This document shows, one piece after another, positions 36,089-45,261 of a stretch of 64,000 nucleotides of DNA (the first letter of the stretch is position 1; each line of letters opens with the position of its first letter). The position numbers and the translations under genes are program-made. Origin of the DNA: JBBRSD01 sp038245725. Its GTDB lineage: Bacteria; Actinomycetota; Coriobacteriia; Anaerosomatales; JAAXUF01. The stretch lies in contig JBBRSD010000004.1 of assembly GCA_038245725.1 (NCBI GenBank), positions 124,001 to 188,000 of the forward strand, given 5' to 3'. The notes under the pieces were generated by a model. The model worked only from the letters and a program-made list of their open reading frames with translations, did not search any database and had not been told where the DNA came from.

Positions 36089-36204
36089 CTTGCATCGATG
36101 TTAACCGCGAGTAACTCGGAGCGCCGTAAGTGGGGAATCATCTGACACGGCCCACGGGGTCGAACTCGGATGGTAACGACTCTATCGAGTGATCGGAGGC
36201 GGTC
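36089..36204 (+). promoter_or_regulatory. upstream region of the sugar ABC operon
   Basis: 116 bp containing GGAGG just before the ATG and two short palindromes, CGAGTAACTCG and ACTC-TATC-GAGT, the second about 22 bp before the start. They could be operator half-sites for a sugar regulator, but the spacing is irregular and no regulator gene is adjacent. Low confidence. Confidence 0.2.
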
Positions 36205-37326
36205 ATGTTCGGAAGAAAGCGATTGCTTTGGGTAGGTGCGTTGGTGCTCGTCGTTGGCCTCGCCGTAGGCCTTGCTGGCTGCTCCGGCGGCGCAAGTTCC
36301 ACGGGAACGACGTCTGGCGGCACGTCAGCGACGCCGCTGAAGATCGCTCTCCTGCTCCCGGAGACCAAGACGGCGCGCTATGACACTCAGGACAAACCCC
36401 TGTTCGAGGCGAAGGTCAAAGAACTCGCACCTGACATCCAGATTATCTATAGCAACTCGAACCAGGATGCGGCCGAACAGCAGTCGCAAGCCGATGCAGC
36501 GCTCACGAACGGGGCAAACGTGCTCGTGCTCGATCCGGTCGATTTCGCCACCGCTGGCGCAATCGTGGCCAAGGCCAAGGCCAAGAACGTGCCGGTCATC
36601 AGCTACGACCGTCTGATAACGAACTCGCCCATCGACTACTACATCTCCTTCGACAACGCTCAGGTCGGCAAGCTGCAGGGCCAGGCGCTGCTCGACAAGC
36701 TGACGAAGGACGGGAACGCCGGCAAGACGATAGTGATGATCAACGGTGCGCCGACTGACAACAACGCCAAACTGTTCAAGCAGGGCGCTCACAGTGTCCT
36801 TGATGGCAAGGTCAAGATCGGTGCGGAGTACGACGATCCGGACTGGACCCCCGACAAAGCACAGGCCGAGATGGACCAAGCGATCACGAAGCTCGGCAAG
36901 AACGGATTCGTAGGCGTGTACTGCGCCAACGACGGCACCGCTGGTGGCGCCATCGCGTCCATGAAGGGCGCCGGCATCGACCCGACGACCAGGCCGGTCA
37001 CCGGCCAGGACGCGGAACTCGCCGGTATTCAGCGCATCCTCCTCGGCGAGCAGTACATGACAATCTACAAGGCGATCAAGCAAGAGGCCGACGGGGCTGC
37101 TGAGCTCGCAGTGTCCCTTGCCAAGAACACCGCAGCACCCTCAGATCTGACGATCAGCAAGGTCAATAACGGCTCGGCGGACATCAACTCCGTCATCCTG
37201 ACTCCGGTTGCCGTGACCGCCGACAACATCAAGAGCACCGTCGTGGCCGACGGCTTCTGGACAACTACGCAGATCTTGTCCACGCCTGCACTCAAGGCCG
37301 CTGGTGCCAAAGTCGGGCTTCAGTGA
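36205..37326 (+). CDS. sugar ABC transporter substrate-binding lipoprotein (XylF-like)
   Basis: 373-aa periplasmic-binding-protein family 1 member. Lipoprotein signal ends in LAGC (C26), followed by a Gly/Ser/Thr linker. The mature part has features of pentose-type binders: YSNSNQDAAEQQSQADAALTNG-like segment, VPVISYDRLITN, GAPTDNNAKLFKQG and GQDAELAGIQRI. XylF/ChvE-type proteins bind xylose or related aldoses. GGAGG precedes the ATG. The ATPase and permease follow on the same strand, completing an importer. The exact sugar is unproven. Confidence 0.92.
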   Translation: MFGRKRLLWVGALVLVVGLAVGLAGCSGGASSTGTTSGGTSATPLKIALLLPETKTARYDTQDKPLFEAKVKELAPDIQIIYSNSNQDAAEQQSQADAALTNGANVLVLDPVDFATAGAIVAKAKAKNVPVISYDRLITNSPIDYYISFDNAQVGKLQGQALLDKLTKDGNAGKTIVMINGAPTDNNAKLFKQGAHSVLDGKVKIGAEYDDPDWTPDKAQAEMDQAITKLGKNGFVGVYCANDGTAGGAIASMKGAGIDPTTRPVTGQDAELAGIQRILLGEQYMTIYKAIKQEADGAAELAVSLAKNTAAPSDLTISKVNNGSADINSVILTPVAVTADNIKSTVVADGFWTTTQILSTPALKAAGAKVGLQ

Positions 37327-37342
37327 CCTCCGTTTCCAACGC

Positions 37343-38146
37343 ATGATGAACGCGACAGGCACCACGCCGCTCTTGCTCACGCTGAAAGGCGTGAGCAAAG
37401 CGTTCGGAGCCAACCAGGCACTCACCCGCGTCGACTTCGAAGTCGACGCGGGTGAGGTCGTCGCGCTCGTCGGCGACAACGGCGCCGGGAAGTCGACTCT
37501 CGTCAAAGCGATCGCCGGTGTGCAACTGGCTGACGAGGGCACGTTCTACTTCAACGGCAATGAAATGAAGATCACCAGCCCGCAGGACGCAACGGCGCTC
37601 GGAATCGCAACGGTCTATCAGGATCTTGCCCTGTGCGACAACCTCGACGTCGTCGCAAACCTGTATCTGGGGCGCGAGCTTTTCGTTCAAGGCGCCGCCC
37701 GAGCCGTGTACTTGCTCGACGAGACGGCGATGGAGCAGAACTCCCTGAGACTGCTCGAGTCGCTCGCCGTGACGACGATTCATGACGTCCGCGTGCCTGT
37801 CGGGTCGCTCTCAGGTGGTCAACGGCAGGCTGTGGCGATCGCCCGTTCGCTGCTCGGCGAGCCGAGCGTGGTGCTGCTCGACGAACCGACGGCCGCGCTC
37901 GGGGTCACCCAGACGGAACAGGTGCTCGAACTGATCGGGACGCTACGCGAAAGAGGGCTCGGCGTCGTGATCATCAGCCACAACCTCGAGAACGTGTTCG
38001 CAGTCGCCGACCGGATCATCGTGCTGCGACTGGGCAAGCGCGCCGCAACATTCGACGTGCGCGGGGTTAGTCGTGAGGATGTCGTCGCCGCCATCACCGG
38101 CGCCGAGTTCGGCTTGGGAGCCCGTGTCGGCGAGGTAACCTCATGA
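37343..38146 (+). CDS. sugar ABC transporter ATP-binding protein (single-domain)
   Basis: 267-aa ABC ATPase with Walker A GDNGAGKST, Q-loop YQDLALCDN, signature LSGGQRQ, Walker B VVLLDEPTAAL and switch His in IISHNL. The family partner of XylF/RbsB systems is usually a double-ABC protein of about 500 aa; this one has a single ABC domain like FrcA-type importers and would work as a homodimer. The start is placed at ATG 37343 (a second ATG follows directly); a longer frame from 37304 overlaps the binding-protein gene. It overlaps the permease gene by 4 nt. Confidence 0.93.
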   Translation: MMNATGTTPLLLTLKGVSKAFGANQALTRVDFEVDAGEVVALVGDNGAGKSTLVKAIAGVQLADEGTFYFNGNEMKITSPQDATALGIATVYQDLALCDNLDVVANLYLGRELFVQGAARAVYLLDETAMEQNSLRLLESLAVTTIHDVRVPVGSLSGGQRQAVAIARSLLGEPSVVLLDEPTAALGVTQTEQVLELIGTLRERGLGVVIISHNLENVFAVADRIIVLRLGKRAATFDVRGVSREDVVAAITGAEFGLGARVGEVTS

Positions 38147-39354
38147 GCGCCCGGAACAAGGAGACGCAATCCTCTCACGGTCTCGGCGATATGCTGCGGG
38201 AGGTGGGCCGCAAGCTCGCACAGGGTGAAGCGGGCACGCTCCTCGTCTTGTTGATGGTCGGAGCGATCTGGACCTTCTTCCAGTTCCAAAACGACCGGTT
38301 CCTAAGCGCGGGGAACCTGACCAACCTGATGCTTCAGCAAGCTGCGGTGGCGACCATCTCGATCGGCGTCGTGCTCATTCTGCTTCTCGGCGAGATCGAC
38401 CTGTCGGTAGGAGCCGTCAGTGGTTTCTGCGCCGCCGTGATGGCGGTTCTGAGCGAGCTGCACCACGTCTCCCCCGCTCTAGCGATCGGCGCCGCGCTCC
38501 TGCTCGGCGCGACGATCGGACTGTTCAACGGGTTCATGGTCACGCGCTTCCGGATACCATCCTTCGTCGTCACGCTGGCCGGCTCGCTCACGCTCGTAGG
38601 ACTGCAGCTCTATATTCTCGGCGGAACCGGAACGGTGAACATCACCAACAGTTCCGTCACGGATCTAACCAGCACGTTCTTCTCGGCTGCTGTCGGCTGG
38701 GGCATCACCGTGACTGTTGTCGCACTCGCGCTTGGTTTCTCCCTGATCCGGCGCACACGCCGACGGGCGGCGGGTCTGACCGTGGAACCGATGCGAGCCC
38801 TCGTCGCACGGATCGTACTCATAGGCGCGGCCTTGGTCGCCCTCATCGTGGTCGTCAACTTGGACAGAGGGCTGCCGCTGGTCGTCTGCATCGTAGTTGT
38901 CCTGGCGCTCGTCTTCGCCTACGTCACCGAACGCACGCGCTTCGGCCGCCACATGTTCGCCGTTGGGGGCAACGCAGAGGCCGCCCGGCGAGCCGGTATC
39001 AAGATCGATCACGTACGCATCCTCGTCTTTACGCTCGGCTCAACGCTCGCCGCACTGGGGGGTGTGCTTGCGGCCTCGCGCCTCTTCGCAGTCAACCAGT
39101 CTTCTGGCGGCAGCGACCTTCTGCTCATGGCGATAGCGGGTCCAGTCATCGCTGGAACCAGCCTGTTCGGCGGACGCGGCTCGGTGTGGTCGGCGCTTCT
39201 CGGCGCGATCGTGATCGGATCGATCGCCAACGGCATGAACCTGCTTGCGCTGGACTCGTCAGTGAAGTACATCGTCACCGGAGCGGTCCTGATCGCGGCC
39301 GTCACGATCGAGTCGATAACGCGCATCCGCCGTCGTGGCGGGATGATCGAATAG
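38143..39354 (+). CDS. sugar ABC transporter permease (XylH-like)
   Basis: 403-aa BPD_transp_2 family permease with about ten membrane helices and the family segment GEIDLSVGAVSGFCAAVMAV near the N-terminus; the cytoplasmic coupling loop EAARRAGIKIDHVRILVF is present. The start overlaps the ATPase stop (ATGA). With the two genes before it, it forms a complete sugar importer. No sugar kinase or isomerase gene follows, only an aldo/keto reductase remnant in the opposite orientation. Confidence 0.94.
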   Translation: MSARNKETQSSHGLGDMLREVGRKLAQGEAGTLLVLLMVGAIWTFFQFQNDRFLSAGNLTNLMLQQAAVATISIGVVLILLLGEIDLSVGAVSGFCAAVMAVLSELHHVSPALAIGAALLLGATIGLFNGFMVTRFRIPSFVVTLAGSLTLVGLQLYILGGTGTVNITNSSVTDLTSTFFSAAVGWGITVTVVALALGFSLIRRTRRRAAGLTVEPMRALVARIVLIGAALVALIVVVNLDRGLPLVVCIVVVLALVFAYVTERTRFGRHMFAVGGNAEAARRAGIKIDHVRILVFTLGSTLAALGGVLAASRLFAVNQSSGGSDLLLMAIAGPVIAGTSLFGGRGSVWSALLGAIVIGSIANGMNLLALDSSVKYIVTGAVLIAAVTIESITRIRRRGGMIE

Positions 39355-39378
39355 TCGCCCCGCCTCACCGGCGGCTCG

Positions 39379-39600
39379 ACGTTTCGCCAACTGCCACAAG
39401 TACTCGACGTCCGGACGGATGTGCTCGCTGCCGTACGCATCGGCCGTATCGAAGATGTTGACGCCGAGGTCCAAGGCACGGTTAAGCGTGGCCAGCGGCT
39501 GCGTGTCGTCCACGGCGCCCCATGAGCTGCCCATCGCCCAGGTGCCCAGACCCACAGTCGATATCTTCCAGCCAGTGCGCCCGAGCTCGCGGTATTCCAT
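39379..39600 (-). pseudogene. aldo/keto reductase remnant with internal deletion
   Basis: The frame from ATG 39600 (SD GAGGAGA) reads a good AKR N-terminus: EYRELGRTGWKISTVGLGTW, then ALDLGVNIFDTADAYGS with the catalytic Asp and Tyr. At residue 58 it jumps to EHIRPDVEYLW, which looks like the last residues of AKR proteins. Roughly 250 central residues including the catalytic Lys and His are missing. After residue 74 the frame reads into the antisense of the permease gene with no proper stop until 39259. It is a degraded gene, not a functional reductase. Confidence 0.7.
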
Positions 39601-39770
39601 GAACGTCTCCTCGTCGCTGCCGACACGCACTCCCGACGCGTCGGACGTGCGCGGTCGCTCATCGCCCACATGGCTCATACCCCGGCGGGCGCCACAGGCG
39701 GCATTTCGCCTTGCGATATCGCGCAAAGGGGTATCAACAAGGCAGGTCAAATGAACGAAGGGGGCACTCA

Positions 39771-40091
39771 ATGGGTTGTTGTCTGGGAATCCTACTGCTC
39801 GGTGGCGCGCCGCGCCTGGCCCTTCTGCTCTGGTGGTTCTTGGATCCGACCCGAATCTACGCCGCATTCCACGGATGGAGTACGACAGTCGGAACCGTGA
39901 CCCTCGGTACGTGGATCTGGCCGCTGGTCGGCCTTCTGGTACTGCCCTGGACTACGGTCGCATTCGTGTTCGTAGCGCCCGGTGGAGTGTCCATGCTTGA
40001 GTGGGTCGTCCTCGGAATCGCTCTTCTCCTCGACCTCAGCACTCATGGAGGCAGCGGCCGCGTGTACCGTCAGCGCCAGTCGAGCGTCTAG
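39771..40091 (+). CDS. small membrane protein, function unknown
   Basis: 106-aa protein with three hydrophobic stretches (about residues 3-24, 40-68 and 73-90) and a short basic C-terminus (GRVYRQRQ). GC-rich codon use and an AAGGGGG ribosome-binding site 7-8 nt before the ATG support a real gene. It resembles small actinobacterial membrane proteins of unknown function; I cannot name a family with confidence. It lies between the AKR remnant and the PilT-like gene. Confidence 0.65.
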   Translation: MGCCLGILLLGGAPRLALLLWWFLDPTRIYAAFHGWSTTVGTVTLGTWIWPLVGLLVLPWTTVAFVFVAPGGVSMLEWVVLGIALLLDLSTHGGSGRVYRQRQSSV

Positions 40092-40122
40092 CAAAAACCA
40101 GCAAGGCTTAACCTGAAGCTGG

Positions 40123-41262
40123 TCAGCGCGACGCGATGAGCCGCTCGTTGAAAGAGCGCGGATCCATGCTGTACGTCATCGCCACCTCATGGCTCACGCG
40201 GCGCTCCCTCACCAGCTCAGCCAGACGCATGTCGAAGATGACCATGCCGTCCTTGACGCCGGCATGCATCGTGGGCTCGAGCTGATGGGTCTTGCTGTCT
40301 CGAATAAGGTTGCGAACCGCCGCATTGGCGATAAGCACCTCGGCTACGCACACCCGTCCACCGTCAATGAGTGGCACGAGCCGCTGGGACACGACCGCTT
40401 CGAGCGATGCCGCCAGCTGCAGTCGGATCTGAGTTTGCTGATGCGGTGGAAACGCATCGATGATGCGGTCGATCGCCTGCGCCGCGCTGTTGGTATGAAG
40501 AGTAGCGAAGATGAGGTGCCCGGTCTCGGCCGCGCTCACTGCTGCGCTGATAGTCTCGAGATCACGCATCTCGCCGATGAGGATGACATCGGGGTCTTCT
40601 CGCAGCGAGCTGCGGAGGGCTTGCGCGAAGTCCGAAGTGTCTCTCCCCACCTCGCGCTGTTGCACGATCGACTGCTCATGGGTGTGCACGTACTCGATCG
40701 GGTCCTCAATGGTGATGACGTGAACGTTTCTCTCCCGGTTGATCTTGCCGATGAGTGCAGCCAGAGTTGTCGACTTCCCGCTGCCCGTGGGCCCGGTCAC
40801 GAGCACGAGCCCCTGCTTCAGGTGCGCGAACGTGCCCACCACCCGCGGCAATCCGAGTGGATCAAGCGACGGCGGTCCATCCGGGATTCTGCGCAGTGCC
40901 GCCGATACGTCACCGCGCTCATGGAATGCATTGACTCGATACCTGCCGAGACCGCGTCGCCCGAAGGAGAAGTCCAGCTCCAGCTCAAGCTCGAACTTCG
41001 CGCGCTGGTCCTTGGTCATCATGCTCGTCACCAAGTACTGGGATATGTCCGACGTCAGCACACGGGTGCCCGGAACCGGAGCGAGGTCCCCATTGATGCG
41101 AGCCATTGGCTTGATACCTGCCGAGATGTGCATGTCACTCGCATTCGTCTCGACGAGGAATGCGAGCATGGAGTCCAGCGCCGGGATGCTCTGGTCCTCA
41201 GGAGTCGGCTTCGAATCGGTCGCGCGGCGTGCGCGCCGCAACGGCTTGGGCTGGTCGCTCAT
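40123..41262 (-). CDS. type IV pilus retraction ATPase PilT-like
   Basis: 379-aa secretion ATPase of the PilT/PilU group. Seen: Walker A TGPTGSGKSTTLAALIG, Asp box ITIEDPIEYVH, Walker B RSSLREDPDVILIGEMRDLET and His box HLIFATLHTNSAAQAIDRII. The opening ADMHIS-like SDMHISAG matches PilT. ATG at 41262 follows GAGGGG. It is alone: no pilin, PilB, PilC or prepilin peptidase is in this window, so a retraction role depends on genes elsewhere. Confidence 0.9.
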   Translation of the reverse strand: MSDQPKPLRRARRATDSKPTPEDQSIPALDSMLAFLVETNASDMHISAGIKPMARINGDLAPVPGTRVLTSDISQYLVTSMMTKDQRAKFELELELDFSFGRRGLGRYRVNAFHERGDVSAALRRIPDGPPSLDPLGLPRVVGTFAHLKQGLVLVTGPTGSGKSTTLAALIGKINRERNVHVITIEDPIEYVHTHEQSIVQQREVGRDTSDFAQALRSSLREDPDVILIGEMRDLETISAAVSAAETGHLIFATLHTNSAAQAIDRIIDAFPPHQQTQIRLQLAASLEAVVSQRLVPLIDGGRVCVAEVLIANAAVRNLIRDSKTHQLEPTMHAGVKDGMVIFDMRLAELVRERRVSHEVAMTYSMDPRSFNERLIASR

Positions 41263-41647
41263 GTGGGAACCCCTCAACTTCGGCGGCTACCGTACGTGGA
41301 CGCGAAACGGATCCATGGTCCCAGACTCAACTGTCAGGATATCAGTATGCTCGTCAGGCTTGGCACGTGCCGACTCCGGAGCTTCGAACCCGCGGCCACG
41401 TGTGGACGCGGCTCTCGACGTGCCGCAGGAGGTCTGCGTTGTGATCGCCAGCAAGCCGGTTTGATCCGGCTTCCTCCATCCTGATTATGCCGCTCCGCCG
41501 CAAGTCGCACGCAAAGGGATGTCCCCCTGCGAGTCGAGCGCCTGCGAAAGTCATGGCGGCAACTCAGAATCGACCGACTCTTAGCAGCATATTCTGGGTA
41601 TTCACGCACAAGCCGGACACATTGCGGACAAGTCTGAGAGGCTCTTT
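41263..41647. other. divergent intergenic region (PilT-like gene / RND operon)
   Basis: 385 bp between divergent genes, so promoters for both are expected here. Seen: a 7-bp palindrome AAGCCGG-N6-CCGGCTT at 41453-41472, possibly an operator or terminator, and GAGAGG just before the RND start. A TTCGA-containing stretch near 41390 looks like a tRNA T-loop but has no matching stems. No gene is called. Confidence 0.4.
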
Positions 41648-44600
41648 ATGCGATGGATCGTTGGATCCAGTGTTCGGCTTGCTGTAGTGGTCGTGGTCGT
41701 GGTCGCACTGTCTCTCGCCGGCGGCGTCGTGTTGCTCGGCCGCGCGCCCGTCGATACTCTGCCGGAGCTTCTGCCGCCTCAAGTTCAGGTCCAGACCGAT
41801 GCCATCGGGCTCTCCAGCCATGAGGTCGAGCAGTTTCTCGTGGTACCCGCCGAGGGCGAACTCGCAAACGTCGCTTATCTCGATCACCTGACGTCGCGCT
41901 CAGTACCGGGAATGTCATCGATTCTGCTGAGCTTCAAGCCAGGCACGAGCGTCTGGAACGCACGCCAGCTTGTCGCGGAACGCATGGCACAGGTTCCTCT
42001 GCCCGTTGACGTGGGCACCCCGCCCGTGTTGATCCAGCCCCTCTCCTCTTCAAGTCGGGCGATGATGGTCGGGCTCAGCTCTACCGCGGTTGCGCCCATC
42101 GATCTGACGACTCTCGCCAAGTGGCGCATCAGACCGCGCCTGCTTGCAGTTCCGGGAGTCGCCAATGTGACGATCTGGGGCCAAAAGGATCGCGAGATGC
42201 TGGTGCTGCTTGACCCGGTCAGGATGAGCCGCACTGAGGTGACCCTCGACCAGGTCATGGCGTCGGTGGGTGACTCCATGTGGACCTCGCCGCTCACCTT
42301 CGTGGCAGCCTCCACCCCGGGTGCAGACGGCGTGATCGACACGCCCAACCAACGTCTGACGATCCAGCACGTGCTACCGATCATCTCGTCCAAGGACCTA
42401 GTGAACGTGCCGATCGAAGGCACAGGAGTGCGCAGGGTCAGCGTCGGCGACGTGTCGACGGTCATCGAAGATCACAGCCTTCTCATCGGCGACGCAGTCC
42501 TTAAGAAGGGCCCCGGGCTTATCCTCGTGGTCGAGAAGCTCCCTGGTGCCGACGCGCTCGCTGTCGACCGCGGCGTGGAATCGGCCATGGGCGAGCTTGA
42601 GCCGGGCCTGTCGGGAATCACGATAGATACCAGCCTGTTTAGACCAGGCACCTACCTCGCCGACTCGCTGCGCTCGATCGGGATCGCGGGTCTGATCGCG
42701 CTCCTCGCTGTGTGCGCGTGGCTTGGCGTCGCCTACCGCTCGTGGCGCGTCGCACTCTCCGCCGGAATCTCCATCGCTGCTTCGTTGTTGGCGGCGTCCC
42801 TTGTGTTGTTGGCAGCCGGCCTGACCTTCAATGTCGCGATCTTGACCGGGCTCGTCATGGCTCTGGGAGTGATCGTCGACGACGTCGTGGTCGCGGCCTC
42901 CGCACTGAAGTATCACCCCGCGCGGGAAGGTGAAACCAGCGTGGGCCTAACGCCTTCGGAATCGGTCGCCGAAACGCTCCTTTCGGCCCGCACGTCCCTC
43001 GGCTTCGCGTTCGCCGTACTCGTGTTGGTGTCGGTACCCTTCTTCTTCGTCCCCGGGATTGCTGGAACGCTTTCCATGCAGCTGATCATCGCCTACCTCG
43101 CGGCGCTCGTTGCGTCGGCGGCTGTTGCAGCGGTCGTGACTCCGGCGCTCGTCTTCATCTTGCTGCCGGCCTCGGCGCCACAGGCCGCTGGCGCGGAGAA
43201 CCGGTTCGCTTATCGCACCCAGAAGGGTGTGCGTTTCGCCGAGAAGCGGCCGGGTCTCGTCGCGCTGGTCGTTGCCGCTGTCGTGCTCGTGGGCATCGCA
43301 GGAGCCGTGCTATCACTCCCTCGCTCGTTCGTCCCGAGCCTCCGCGACGGAGGCCTCGTCGTCCACTGGCAGGCGGCGTCGGGTACTTCGCTTGACGAGA
43401 TGAAGCGCATCACCGCACGGGCCGAGCAGCCGATTAGAGCGCTTCCCGGAGTTCTGAGCGTGACGAGCCATGTAGGACAAGCGCTCTCGGGCGACCAGAT
43501 TGTTGGCAGCGACGCAGCCGAGACATGGATCAGCCTTGGCCCCAAGGTGGAGTACGGCCAGACCGTGCGCGAGGTGAATCGCATCCTCAGCGCTTTCCCG
43601 GGCCTCAGGCACACCGTCGAGTCCTACGCCGACAGCGCCGTCAGACGCGCGGCTACAGATTCGAGCACGGATGTGAACGTTCGCGTGTACGGTTCAAACA
43701 TCGACGGGCTGAACTCGGCTGCGGCCCAGGTGCGCCGAGCCATCGCCACAATCCCCGGAGTTGCCGGCACAAGCGTGACCACATCGACTACCCAGCCACT
43801 GATTCAGATTACGACCGACATCGGGAAGGCCGCCCGCTACGGCTTGAAGCCTGGTGACGTCCGCCGGCAGACCGCGGCGCTCATGAGCGGCATCCCGGTG
43901 GGCAGCTACTACCAGGACCAGCAGGTCTTTGAAGTGGCGGTGTGGGGTGGTCCGGCCCTGCGCCAGAACCCCAAAAGCGTTGAGAACCTGCCTATCTTTG
44001 CCTCCGACGGCGCCCGGATACCGCTCAAGACCGTCGCTTCGGTTGCATTTGTGCCGGAGCCCTCGATTGTTGACCACGACAAGGCGTCGCGCTTCCTCGA
44101 TATCAAACTTGCGGTAAGCGGCGCCGGCGCGAGTTCGGTAACCGCCGCGGTCAAACAACGAATGAGGTCCCTGGCGCTGCCGCTGGGCTACCACACGGAG
44201 GTCTCCAGTCCTCTCGGGGAGCGTAAAAGGGCCGAAACGGATCTCGCCCTCATCGCGATGGCCGTGGTGATTGGAATCCTTCTGCTGCTGCAAGCGGCTC
44301 TTCAGAGCTGGCGTAAGGCGGCGCTGGTCCTCGTGCTGATGCCCTTCGCCGTCTCGGGCAGCGTGCTGGCGGCGGCGATTTTTGGCTGGGGGATGACGAT
44401 CGGTGTCGTGGCTGGCGTGGTTACCGTTCTCGGTCTCGCCCTGCGAAACGCCACGCTGCTCATCCGCCGCTTCGAAGACGCGGGTGAATACCCCCGCGCA
44501 CGTGAGGAGCTGCGTGTTGTCGCGACGGTCACGGCTGACTCAGCGCTGCCAATCGTCGCCAGCGCGGTGGCCACAGCTCTGGCCGTCAGTCCCTTCGTGA

Positions 44601-44764
44601 TTCTCGGCAACGTGAGTGGCATCGAGATACTCAAGCCTTTTGCCGTGGTCGTTTTGTTCGGGCTCGTCACGTCGACAGTGCTCACCCTGCTTGTTCTTCC
44701 CGCGCTGTACAGGCCCTGGGGAATATCGCGCTCACGCCGTACGGACATCGAAGGAGCACAGTGA
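41648..44764 (+). CDS. RND efflux permease (AcrB/HME-like), first copy
   Basis: 1038-aa RND transporter with the usual plan: one helix, a large extracytoplasmic porter domain, six helices, a second porter domain, five helices. The proton-relay Asp pair is in VMALGVIVDDVVVAASAL. N-terminal VDTLPELLPPQVQVQTDA is HME/CzcA-like. It is more divergent from HME consensus than the second copy (the usual GELVDD is GVIVDD). The stop overlaps the adaptor start (TGATG). Likely expels a metal or lipophilic compound; substrate unknown. Confidence 0.9.
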   Translation: MRWIVGSSVRLAVVVVVVVALSLAGGVVLLGRAPVDTLPELLPPQVQVQTDAIGLSSHEVEQFLVVPAEGELANVAYLDHLTSRSVPGMSSILLSFKPGTSVWNARQLVAERMAQVPLPVDVGTPPVLIQPLSSSSRAMMVGLSSTAVAPIDLTTLAKWRIRPRLLAVPGVANVTIWGQKDREMLVLLDPVRMSRTEVTLDQVMASVGDSMWTSPLTFVAASTPGADGVIDTPNQRLTIQHVLPIISSKDLVNVPIEGTGVRRVSVGDVSTVIEDHSLLIGDAVLKKGPGLILVVEKLPGADALAVDRGVESAMGELEPGLSGITIDTSLFRPGTYLADSLRSIGIAGLIALLAVCAWLGVAYRSWRVALSAGISIAASLLAASLVLLAAGLTFNVAILTGLVMALGVIVDDVVVAASALKYHPAREGETSVGLTPSESVAETLLSARTSLGFAFAVLVLVSVPFFFVPGIAGTLSMQLIIAYLAALVASAAVAAVVTPALVFILLPASAPQAAGAENRFAYRTQKGVRFAEKRPGLVALVVAAVVLVGIAGAVLSLPRSFVPSLRDGGLVVHWQAASGTSLDEMKRITARAEQPIRALPGVLSVTSHVGQALSGDQIVGSDAAETWISLGPKVEYGQTVREVNRILSAFPGLRHTVESYADSAVRRAATDSSTDVNVRVYGSNIDGLNSAAAQVRRAIATIPGVAGTSVTTSTTQPLIQITTDIGKAARYGLKPGDVRRQTAALMSGIPVGSYYQDQQVFEVAVWGGPALRQNPKSVENLPIFASDGARIPLKTVASVAFVPEPSIVDHDKASRFLDIKLAVSGAGASSVTAAVKQRMRSLALPLGYHTEVSSPLGERKRAETDLALIAMAVVIGILLLLQAALQSWRKAALVLVLMPFAVSGSVLAAAIFGWGMTIGVVAGVVTVLGLALRNATLLIRRFEDAGEYPRAREELRVVATVTADSALPIVASAVATALAVSPFVILGNVSGIEILKPFAVVVLFGLVTSTVLTLLVLPALYRPWGISRSRRTDIEGAQ

Positions 44765-45261
44765 TGACTCACCGCACGCTCGTTATCTGCGCAGGGCTGT
44801 TGGCGGTGGCGCTTACACTCGCTGGATGCGCGCGCGAGACCGTCGTCGAACCGTCCGACCCGACTACCGTCAAGGCCATCAAGGACACCGACCTCAACGA
44901 GATCAAGTTGGCCGACATCGCGTTTCGCAACGTCGGCATTCAGACGGTTGCCGTGCGCGAGGCAACGAGCTCGCCCACGGCGGCACCTGCCACGGGCACT
45001 GCAACCGCGACGCCGGCGTCGGTCGTGAAGGCAAAGCGCCGGCTGGTGATTCCGCAGAGCGCCTTGGTATTCAACCCGGATGGCTTCCCGTTCGTTTACA
45101 CGAGCCCTTCGCCCCGGACCTATGTTCGATCTCCGGTCGTGGTCGACCGTTACGTCGGCACCGACATCCTGCTGATCTCGGGGCCAGCGGTCGGCACCCT
45201 CGTGGTTACCGTGGGCGATCCTGAACTTCTTGGCATCGAATATGGAGTCGGAGCAGAGTGA
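44764..45261 (+). CDS. short RND adaptor-like lipoprotein
   Basis: 165-aa lipoprotein (lipobox LAGC, C22). Residues about 95-165 match the C-terminal membrane-proximal part of efflux adaptor (MFP) proteins: LVIPQSALVFNPDGFPFVYT, VVVDRYVGTDILLISGP and VVTVGDPELLGIEYGVG. The lipoyl and alpha-hairpin domains that normally precede this (family about 350-450 aa) are absent, so it is a stripped adaptor. ATG at 44764 has AAGGAG 7 nt upstream; GTG at 44761 is an alternative. It overlaps both flanking RND genes. Confidence 0.8.
   Translation: MTHRTLVICAGLLAVALTLAGCARETVVEPSDPTTVKAIKDTDLNEIKLADIAFRNVGIQTVAVREATSSPTAAPATGTATATPASVVKAKRRLVIPQSALVFNPDGFPFVYTSPSPRTYVRSPVVVDRYVGTDILLISGPAVGTLVVTVGDPELLGIEYGVGAE

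Noticed and set aside
41380..41420. TTCGA T-loop-like stretch suggesting a tRNA
   Set aside because: The flanking bases do not form a T-stem and no acceptor or anticodon stem could be built.
41313..41464. 49-codon plus-strand frame before the RND operon
   Set aside because: No SD, no motif, and its stop lies within a palindrome; probably chance.
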